Shown piece by piece: positions 8,184 through 13,922 of a DNA stretch of 45,526 nt (positions are counted from its first letter, which is position 1; the number at the start of each line of letters is the position of its first letter). The DNA is from Bryobacterales bacterium (GTDB lineage Bacteria; Acidobacteriota; Terriglobia; Bryobacterales; Bryobacteraceae): positions 1-45,526 of the forward strand of contig PMSX01000074.1 of the NCBI GenBank assembly GCA_003167495.1. The letters run 5' to 3'. A program made the translations under genes and the position numbers. The notes beneath the pieces were generated by a model. It saw nothing but the letters and a program-made list of their open reading frames with translations, ran no database searches and had not been told where the DNA came from.

Positions 8184-8675
8184 TCAGAATTGATAGGCCA
8201 TGGTGCGGCCGCAGACAATGACACCGATCCAGAGGACGAGGGAAAAGGCGGCGCAGAACTTTGCGCCCGCCGGGGGCCCACCTGCGGAATCCCACTGAGC
8301 CATTCTTGGATAAAACAGCTTTTGATAGGCCGCCGCATTGATCCCGAGCAGCAGCAGGAAGAGTAACTTCGAGCGGAAGAACGCATTCCCGTAAGCCTTG
8401 CCGGCCTGAGTGATCAATAGAAGACCACCGGTGAGAAACATAACCGCGAAGCCGATTGAGGACCAGCGCATCAGGTTCCGTACGAAGTTCGTGCCCGGCC
8501 CGCCGCAAAAGGCAATGCCCAACAGGCGGAGATCGATGATTACGACCATGCCGACGGACAAAGGGAGCGCCAGAATGTGGCTACCCTCAATCAAGGGGAA
8601 CAGCCAGTCCGATTCGGCGATCATGGTGGCGAAATGCGTGTGCTGCAGCCACTGGCACCACTCAAATAGAGACAT
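8184..8675 (-). CDS. DUF6644 family membrane protein (first copy)
   Basis: A 163-residue four-helix membrane protein that opens the operon. Conserved parts: WLQHTHFATMIAESDWLFPL, EGSHILALPLSVGMVVIIDLRLLGIAF and a third helix FAVMFLTGGLLLITQAG. His residues flank or lie in the first two helices. It is clearly paralogous to the next gene, with the same order of helices and the same V-x-D-L-R-L-x-G signature. A ribosome site AGAGGATT precedes the ATG. The next start is one base beyond its stop. I recognise the family (DUF6644) but not an activity. Confidence 0.8.
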   Translation of the reverse strand: MSLFEWCQWLQHTHFATMIAESDWLFPLIEGSHILALPLSVGMVVIIDLRLLGIAFCGGPGTNFVRNLMRWSSIGFAVMFLTGGLLLITQAGKAYGNAFFRSKLLFLLLLGINAAAYQKLFYPRMAQWDSAGGPPAGAKFCAAFSLVLWIGVIVCGRTMAYQF

Positions 8676-8748
8676 CGGGGAATCCTCTTGGACCGGGATT
8701 ACATTCTGGAACTACAGGTTCCGCCAAGTATACAGCAGGCTGCGCTTC

Positions 8749-8784
8749 AAGGAGCCTCTGAGGGTAGGTTGGTTGCGGCTCCTT
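8749..8784 (+). terminator. Possible weak intergenic hairpin
   Basis: AAGGAGCC (8749-8756) and GGCTCCTT (8777-8784) are exact reverse complements around a 20-base loop, in the gap between the PEP-CTERM gene end and the DUF6644 operon start. A T-rich stretch (TAGGTTTTAG) follows on the plus strand only, whereas the flanking genes are on the minus strand. Assignment as a terminator is therefore weak. Confidence 0.25.
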
Positions 8785-8851
8785 TAGGTTTTAGTAGTCA
8801 AGGACGCCTCAAGCAGCATTCCAAATGAGTGAGTTTCTACTGGTTCGCCGG

Positions 8852-9538
8852 CTATTTCGTTCCCACCGCACGGGCAGCGTGTGTCGGGACAGCCGCCTCT
8901 ATCTGACGGCCGCCACGACTCTCCGTGCGTTGATATCGCTTTGCCAAAGCCAATAGACCCAGCAGTCCGGTACCGAGGAGAACATGCGGCGGAGGCTCAG
9001 GCGCTGCAGTGACAACCCAGTTGCCGGGGTCATTGGAAAGAAATCCAAAATTTCCGGCGAAGCTAGCCGTGGTTTCGGAGAAGTCGGCGCCCTTAATAAA
9101 ACCGTAGGGGCTATCCCAATTGGTTTGCATTTGAATGTTATCTCCTGTGGCGTACGCGCCAGCGAACCACGCGACGACATGGCCGGAAGCGTTGGTAGAT
9201 ATTTCGATGTCGAGCTGGTTAACGGCGCTGTTACTGTTGTTTAGGATCAAACCGGAACCGTCAGTAAACTCAAAAGAGGTAACGGTCGCCGTGATATTGG
9301 TAAATGGCAAATTATCCAGCGCACGGCCCGTCAGGGTGGTATCAAAAGTAACCCCAAGAGCGTACGGGCCGCCGACGCAGTAAGTTCCCCCGCAACTGTT
9401 GTAGTTATTGCCCGCGTATGTGAAAACAGAGCCCGCTTTGGCGGTCGGTACGAGATCAGTCCCAAATAGTGCGCCCGCGAGCAACACTGCGCCGGTCGCC
9501 CCGATCCGGCAAAGAAAATTCTTGGCTGTGCTATTCAT
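8852..9538 (-). CDS. PEP-CTERM sorting-domain exported protein
   Basis: A 228-residue protein with an N-terminal signal peptide (hydrophobic ATGAVLLAGALFG) and a C-terminal PEP-CTERM tripartite signal: PEP at 180-182, a hydrophobic helix VLLGTGLLGLLALA, then basic KRYQR. PEP-CTERM proteins are processed by an exosortase and usually linked to exopolysaccharide or biofilm matrix. The middle is rich in Asn, Thr, Ser and Gly with a likely beta-sandwich fold. The tail runs about 25 residues past the basic cluster, longer than usual. Start ATG 9538 has an AGGAGA box; the longer reading from 9667 was rejected. A small CCGCG/CGCGG hairpin (9574-9586) lies in its leader. No exosortase gene is in the window. 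Confidence 0.88.
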   Translation of the reverse strand: MNSTAKNFLCRIGATGAVLLAGALFGTDLVPTAKAGSVFTYAGNNYNSCGGTYCVGGPYALGVTFDTTLTGRALDNLPFTNITATVTSFEFTDGSGLILNNSNSAVNQLDIEISTNASGHVVAWFAGAYATGDNIQMQTNWDSPYGFIKGADFSETTASFAGNFGFLSNDPGNWVVTAAPEPPPHVLLGTGLLGLLALAKRYQRTESRGGRQIEAAVPTHAARAVGTK

Positions 9539-9785
9539 CGCTGTTCTCCTGTTTGTCGTGGTTGGTGAAATGCCCGCGTACCGCGGACGCTCCGTATAAT
9601 CTGTGAGTGCGTTCCGTCGCTCGGGCGTTTCAGTCTGTTCGATCTTTTTTGCCGCGACTTCGAACAACGCGCAATACTAGGGATTACGGACGATGGATGC
9701 GGTGATCGCTCCTACCAAATGGAAGACCCTATACGATTCCTCGCTCGCACGCTTGCGCACGCGACCCGCAATCACTCACCCAGCC
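9539..9785. other. Non-coding leader and spacer
   Basis: About 250 bases hold the leader of the PEP-CTERM gene, including the CCGCG-TAC-CGCGG hairpin at 9574-9586 and an AT-rich ATTATAC on the minus strand near 9595-9601 that could be a -10 box without a good -35. No protein family is recognisable in any frame here. The PIN-toxin remnant starts just beyond it. Confidence 0.4.
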
Positions 9786-9866
9786 CTAAGACCTCGAACC
9801 GCCTGTATATTGAAGGAAGTAGTGATCGAACGCGAAAGCGCGACGGACGCCACGAGCCTCGAGGCC
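9786..9866 (-). pseudogene. C-terminal remnant of a PIN-domain (VapC-type) toxin
   Basis: Directly after the HTH gene, the minus strand in the next frame reads TGLEARGVRRAFAFDHYF, ending at a TAG at 9786-9788. The stretch GVRRAFAFDHYF matches the usual end of PIN-domain toxins (pattern G-I-R-x-A-F-x-F-D-x-H-F). Everything before it, including the N-terminal catalytic Asp region (about 100 residues), is missing. It is therefore a deletion remnant and cannot be a functional RNase. The match is short, so it rests on position next to an antitoxin-like gene as well as on sequence. Confidence 0.5.
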
Positions 9867-9876
9867 CGTATAACGT

Positions 9877-10155
9877 TCATTCGTCTAGGATCGCGTGTTT
9901 GTCACGGGCACCGGGTTGCCTCCCGCTACGGCCTGCACCGACGAGGCGAAAGATAGGATGATCTTCCGTAAAGGAAGGAATCTCGCCTGTGATGTTTGCG
10001 CGACCTGCGTTATGGCGTGCCGGCAACAGTACGAGACGGCGTCCGCCCTGCCGGACGCTCTGAACATTGCCACTCCGGACGCGACGCCAGAGGGTGGAAC
10101 GCGAAATTCGCAATGCCTTCGTCGCTTCGTTGATTGTTAACAGGTGAGTGGCCAT
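9877..10155 (-). CDS. Excisionase/MerR-like HTH antitoxin-type protein
   Basis: The 92-residue product begins LLTINEATKALRISRSTLWRR, a winged-helix excisionase-type DNA-binding domain (residues about 5-45). It ends with SFTEDHPIFRLVGAGRSG (about 62-79), a tail seen in small HTH proteins paired with PIN-domain toxins. In such pairs the N-terminal part binds the promoter and the tail binds the toxin. Here the toxin survives only as a C-terminal stump immediately downstream, so the gene is an orphan antitoxin or a solitary regulator. The ribosome site is weak. A perfect 9-base tandem repeat lies 30 bases upstream and may be its operator. Confidence 0.72.
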   Translation of the reverse strand: MATHLLTINEATKALRISRSTLWRRVRSGNVQSVRQGGRRLVLLPARHNAGRANITGEIPSFTEDHPIFRLVGAGRSGRQPGARDKHAILDE

Positions 10156-10184
10156 CGACTTAATTGTTGCAAATAAGTGTCACC

Positions 10185-10202
10185 TGTCTCATTTGTCTCA
10201 TT
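10185..10202 (-). repeat. Perfect 9-bp tandem repeat upstream of the HTH gene
   Basis: TGTCTCATT occurs twice without a gap (plus-strand reading). The repeat ends 30 bases before the HTH start codon, in the promoter position. Direct repeats of this kind often serve as binding sites for excisionase-like or antitoxin proteins; that role is inferred. Confidence 0.5.
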
Positions 10203-10232
10203 CCGTCAAGATGCGCGCGATGTCTTCCACTG

Positions 10233-10883
10233 CTAGACGCCGGCCGTACCGCGCAACCGGATGCAGCGCCGAGAGGGCGTCCGCCGCCGTGCGAGAATGG
10301 CGATGACGGCCAGACCAATGCCCCCCAGGAAAATGGGCGCAGGTTCCGGGGTAGGGGTAGTAAAGGTGCTCGACACTAGTGTGATTTGCGGCGCGCTTGA
10401 GGAAACAAAGTCACGGTCGCCGAGGTTCAACAGCACCGTGCCGACGGTTCCCGGCAGGTAAGGCTGGTTGAAAAAGGCGCAGTTGGGGTCCAGTGAGGTG
10501 GCGGCGCCGATGCACACATTCGTAAAACCGCCGGGGGTTCCAGCGAAATCCAGGCTGGAAGGGCCTCCACCAGAAGCGGTGTCGTAGGAAAACAAGGTCA
10601 ACTCCTGCTGAAGGAGACTATAAGGTGAAAAATTGGGGGATTCGAACTGCACGCTGAATTGAGTCAAATCGCTCTGTTCGATGAATCCGTTGGGCTCCAC
10701 GACGCCGGTAAACGCGCCGTTCAAGACGGTAGACGGGGATGGTGTAAGGGTCCCCACTCCGAGCGCGTATTCGCTCCAACCAGTGTCGGTAAAAGAAAAC
10801 GTATCGATGGTTTCTCCGTGCGCGGGCACGGACAACGCGACACTCATGGCGAACCCGGCCAGAACCAGGGTATTTTTGAACAT
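10233..10883 (-). CDS. PEP-CTERM sorting-domain exported protein
   Basis: The 216-residue product has a signal peptide (FKNTLVLAGFAMSVALSVPAHG) and a C-terminal PEP-CTERM signal: PEP at 179-181, the helix IFLGGIGLAVIAILA, then RRRTPSRR. The mature part is about 150 residues, Ser/Thr/Phe-rich, with two cysteines (in VCIGA and NCAFF) that may form a disulfide. It is a different family from the other PEP-CTERM protein at 8852-9538. An AGGAG ribosome site lies ahead of the ATG. The gene is divergent from the CocE-type hydrolase. It should be exported and handled by an exosortase encoded elsewhere. Confidence 0.88.
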   Translation of the reverse strand: MFKNTLVLAGFAMSVALSVPAHGETIDTFSFTDTGWSEYALGVGTLTPSPSTVLNGAFTGVVEPNGFIEQSDLTQFSVQFESPNFSPYSLLQQELTLFSYDTASGGGPSSLDFAGTPGGFTNVCIGAATSLDPNCAFFNQPYLPGTVGTVLLNLGDRDFVSSSAPQITLVSSTFTTPTPEPAPIFLGGIGLAVIAILARRRTPSRRCIRLRGTAGV

Positions 10884-10997
10884 TTATCTGTTGCTCCTAC
10901 CCCCATAAGCGACGAATTAACCGAAATCCCTTCACCCTGTGTTGGCAAGTTGACGTTTAAACACGCATATCGTTGATTTGAATTCCGAGGATTGACC

Positions 10998-11009
10998 ACT
11001 AGTACTAGT
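10998..11009. promoter_or_regulatory. Perfect 12-bp palindrome ACTAGTACTAGT
   Basis: A perfect palindrome, also a double ACTAGT, lies in the 211-base divergent region between a PEP-CTERM gene and the CocE-type hydrolase gene. It is 86 bases before the hydrolase start. Position and symmetry suit an operator; the binding protein is unknown. Confidence 0.4.
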
Positions 11010-11094
11010 CGCGTTCGAGCTTGGAACGGCAACATGTTGTCTTGGCGCCTACGATTTCCGTTTCGCCAGCGCCGCTCAGCATAGGATATTCATA

Positions 11095-13032
11095 ATGACT
11101 CGTTTCACACTGACTCTTTTCACATGCATGTTTGCGGTTAGCGGGTGGGCGCAGCAAGCCTCGACAGATGCCCAGCTTATTGCGAAACGAAACGCGACTG
11201 AGAAGGAATTGGAATCGGTTGCGATTATCGACCGCAAGCTGATGATTCCGATGCGCGATGGCAAGCGGATGGCGGCGGATGTATACCGGCCGAAGGACAC
11301 GTCGAAAAAGTATCCGATTATTTTTGTGCGCACGCCGTACAACTTCAATTATTGGGACGTGAAGCTGGGCGCGCCGCGTGATCTGACGACCGAGTTGGAC
11401 GCGGTAAAGCGCGGCTATGCCTATGTGGAGATGAATGAGAGAGGTCACTTCTTTTCGGAGGGGACCTACGACATTCTGGGAGCGCCACTTTCGGATGGCG
11501 AGGATGAGTTGACGTGGATGTCGAGTCAGTCTTGGTCGAATGGAAAGGTAGGAACGATTGGCTGCTCCTCCACGGCTGAGTGGCAGCTGGGAGTAGCGGC
11601 GCTCCATCATCCGGCGTTTGCGGCGATGATTCCGCAAGGGTTTGGCGCGGGTGTGGGACGGGTGGGTCCTTACTACGAGCAGGGGAATTGGTATCGCGGC
11701 GGCGCGGTGCAGATGTTGTTCATTGCGTGGTTGTATGGCGAGCAGAATCAGGTGCGGCCCATGTTTCCAGCGAACACGACGCAGGAGGATTTGATTCGTG
11801 TGTCGAAGGCGTTCGATTTGGCGCAGCAACTGCCTCCGGTGGATTGGTCGAAAGCACTGACTTACTTGCCGGAGATGGACATCATTAAGGCGGTGGATGG
11901 GCCGCATGGGATTTTTGCGGACCGGGAGGAGGTGTCGACAGGCGGCGCGATGATCAAGCGGCAACCGAATGATCCTGCTTGGTATCGGGGTGGGTTGTGG
12001 GATGACAGTAAGCCGATCAATGTGCCGGGATTCTGGTTCATGTCCTGGTATGACGTGTCGATAGGTCCGAATCTCGCCGCGTATAACTTTGTGCGGAAGA
12101 CGGCGCGGCCAGAGATCGCGAATGAACAATATGCGGTGATTGCGCCGACGCTGCATTGTTCGTATAAGCGGGCGACGGAGGACACGATTGTAGGTGAGAG
12201 AAGCATGGGAGATGCGCGGCTTGATTATGATGCGCTGACCTATGGCTGGTTCGATACGTTCCTGAAGGGCGAGAAGACCGATTTCCTAGAGAAGACGCCG
12301 AAGGTTCGCTACTTCACAATGGGGTTGAACAAATGGCAAACGGCGAACACTTGGCCGCCGGAGGGTGCGCGGCCATTGACGTTTTTTCTTGGGAGCGGCG
12401 GGAAGGCGAACAGCTTAAATGGCGACGGCGTGCTGACAGCGCAAGCCAGCGAAACGGATGCGCCGGATAGCTTTACGTATGACCCAATGAATCCGGTGCC
12501 TTCGTATGGCGGCAATGTTTGTTGTACTGGCAATGCGGTGACTGGTGGTGCATTCGACCAGCGGAAAATGGAGGCGCGAGCGGACATTTTGGTTTACACG
12601 ACAGAGCCACTGAAAGAAGGGATGGAAGTGAGTGGGTCGATGGAGGCGACGCTGTATGTTTCGTCAGATGCGAAGGACACGGATTTTACGGTGAAAGTGA
12701 TTGATCTTTATCCGGACGGGCGCGCCTACAACCTGGACGAAACGATTCAGCGGTGCCGTTATCGCGATGGGTATGACAAGCCTGTGGTTTGGATGGAGAG
12801 AGATAAGGTTTACAAGGTAACGCTGCAGCCGATGACGACGAGCAATTTCTTTCCGGCTGGGCACAGGTTGCGGATTGAAGTGTCGAGCAGCAATTTTCCG
12901 CGATTTGACAGAAATTTGAATACCGGTGGGAATAATTACGATGAGGCGACGGGGGTGGTGGCGCACAATGCGGTGCATCATTCCGCGCGGTATCCGTCGC
13001 AGGTGACAGTGACAGCGGTGAAGAGGAATTAG
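11095..13032 (+). CDS. CocE/NonD (X-Pro dipeptidyl-peptidase S15) family hydrolase
   Basis: A 645-residue exported serine hydrolase. Signal peptide about 1-20. The alpha/beta hydrolase part starts [16 protein letters not shown] (51-66) and the nucleophile is probably Ser158 in [13 protein letters not shown]-terminal beta-sandwich (about 500-645) carries [20 protein letters not shown] and the late HSARYPSQV motif typical of CocE-like acylases and S15 peptidases. The substrate (cocaine-type ester, cephalosporin ester or peptide) cannot be told. The elbow GCSSTA differs from the common GxSYxG. Its only close neighbour is the metallophosphoesterase 51 bases downstream, probably in the same transcript. 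Confidence 0.9.
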   Translation: MTRFTLTLFTCMFAVSGWAQQASTDAQLIAKRNATEKELESVAIIDRKLMIPMRDGKRMAADVYRPKDTSKKYPIIFVRTPYNFNYWDVKLGAPRDLTTELDAVKRGYAYVEMNERGHFFSEGTYDILGAPLSDGEDELTWMSSQSWSNGKVGTIGCSSTAEWQLGVAALHHPAFAAMIPQGFGAGVGRVGPYYEQGNWYRGGAVQMLFIAWLYGEQNQVRPMFPANTTQEDLIRVSKAFDLAQQLPPVDWSKALTYLPEMDIIKAVDGPHGIFADREEVSTGGAMIKRQPNDPAWYRGGLWDDSKPINVPGFWFMSWYDVSIGPNLAAYNFVRKTARPEIANEQYAVIAPTLHCSYKRATEDTIVGERSMGDARLDYDALTYGWFDTFLKGEKTDFLEKTPKVRYFTMGLNKWQTANTWPPEGARPLTFFLGSGGKANSLNGDGVLTAQASETDAPDSFTYDPMNPVPSYGGNVCCTGNAVTGGAFDQRKMEARADILVYTTEPLKEGMEVSGSMEATLYVSSDAKDTDFTVKVIDLYPDGRAYNLDETIQRCRYRDGYDKPVVWMERDKVYKVTLQPMTTSNFFPAGHRLRIEVSSSNFPRFDRNLNTGGNNYDEATGVVAHNAVHHSARYPSQVTVTAVKRN

Positions 13033-13083
13033 TCTGGAGTCAGCGCCGTTCGGCGGTGGGGAACGCAAGGAGGAGACTGATTG

Positions 13084-13830
13084 ATGCGGGTTGCGGCACT
13101 CTGTGACATTCATGGCAATCTGCCGGCGTTGGAGGCGGTGATCCGGGATATTCGGAGGCTGGGAGTGGAGCGAGTGGTGGTGGGAGGTGATGTGCTGCCG
13201 GGTCCGATGCCGCGGGAGACGATGGCCTGTTTGACGGAGCTTGACCTGCCGACGGAGTTCATTCAGGGGAACGGAGATCGGGAGGTGTTGGCCCGGATGA
13301 GAGGGCAGGAGATGAGTGCGTTGCCGAAGCAGGCGCAAGAGGCTATCGAGTGGGTGGCGCAAGAACTAGGAGCGGAGCATGAACGTGTGCTGGCGAGCTG
13401 GCGGATGACGCTGCGGCGTGAGATAGGAGGATTGGGCGAAGTTTTGTTTTGCCATGCGACGCCGAGGAGCGACACGGAGAACTTTACGCGGCTAACGCCA
13501 GAGGAACCATTGGTACCGATTTTTCAGACCGGCGGCGCGGAGGTGGCGGTTTGCGGACATACTCACATGCAGTTTGACCGGAGGATCGGGAAGGTTCGAG
13601 TTCTCAATGCGGGCAGCGTTGGAATGCCGTTCGGAGAGCCGGGGGCGTATTGGCTCCTACTGGGGCCCAATGAAGCTGAGTTGCGGTTCACGAGTTATGA
13701 TTTGGCGCGGGCGGCGGAACGGATTCGGAACACGCGGTATCCGCAGGCGGAGGAGTTTGCGGAAAGGAATATTTTGCATCCGCCGTCGGAGGAGAAGATG
13801 CTGGAGCTTTTTGGGAAGGCGGGTCGCTAA
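13084..13830 (+). CDS. Metallophosphoesterase (YfcE/MJ0936-like)
   Basis: A 248-residue calcineurin-type phosphoesterase with all metal-binding motifs: D8-x-H10 (CDIHGN), VVVGGDVLPGP, GNGDRE, a His in FCHATP, and CGHTHMQF near residue 160. These bind two metal ions and hydrolyse phosphodiesters or phosphomonoesters; the substrate is unknown. An AAGGAGG box precedes two adjacent starts, TTG 13081 and ATG 13084. I use the ATG, though the TTG has slightly better spacing. It lies 51 bases after the CocE-type gene and is cytoplasmic (no signal peptide). Confidence 0.9.
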   Translation: MRVAALCDIHGNLPALEAVIRDIRRLGVERVVVGGDVLPGPMPRETMACLTELDLPTEFIQGNGDREVLARMRGQEMSALPKQAQEAIEWVAQELGAEHERVLASWRMTLRREIGGLGEVLFCHATPRSDTENFTRLTPEEPLVPIFQTGGAEVAVCGHTHMQFDRRIGKVRVLNAGSVGMPFGEPGAYWLLLGPNEAELRFTSYDLARAAERIRNTRYPQAEEFAERNILHPPSEEKMLELFGKAGR

Positions 13831-13885
13831 TACTGGCCTCACGTTGCGCTCCCTGGCGATTGCGGTTCAGTCACACAAGCACAGC

Positions 13886-13915
13886 TGAGGGGGTATTCTA
13901 TGAGGGGGTATTCTA
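13886..13915 (+). repeat. Perfect 15-bp tandem duplication at a translation start
   Basis: The unit tgagggggtattcta occurs twice without a gap, immediately before the start region of the large exported protein. Each copy carries an AGGGGG ribosome-site-like core. The first copy places such a core 6 bases before an out-of-frame ATG at 13900. Confidence 0.85.
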
Positions 13916-13922
13916 GAGGAGA

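Noticed and set aside
9693..9961. Two overlapping plus-strand small ORFs of 80-87 codons
   Set aside because: They lie antisense to the PIN remnant and HTH gene and have no recognisable features.
10156..10232. Possible IS481-like terminus (GTGTCACC near a TGTCTCATT repeat)
   Set aside because: Only a few bases match, no transposase remnant or second end is visible; recorded only as a side remark.
11005..12156. A 383-codon open frame on the minus strand opposite the CocE-type hydrolase
   Set aside because: Rich in Arg, His and Pro as expected from the antisense of a codon-biased GC-rich gene; no family motifs, and the plus-strand gene is unmistakable.
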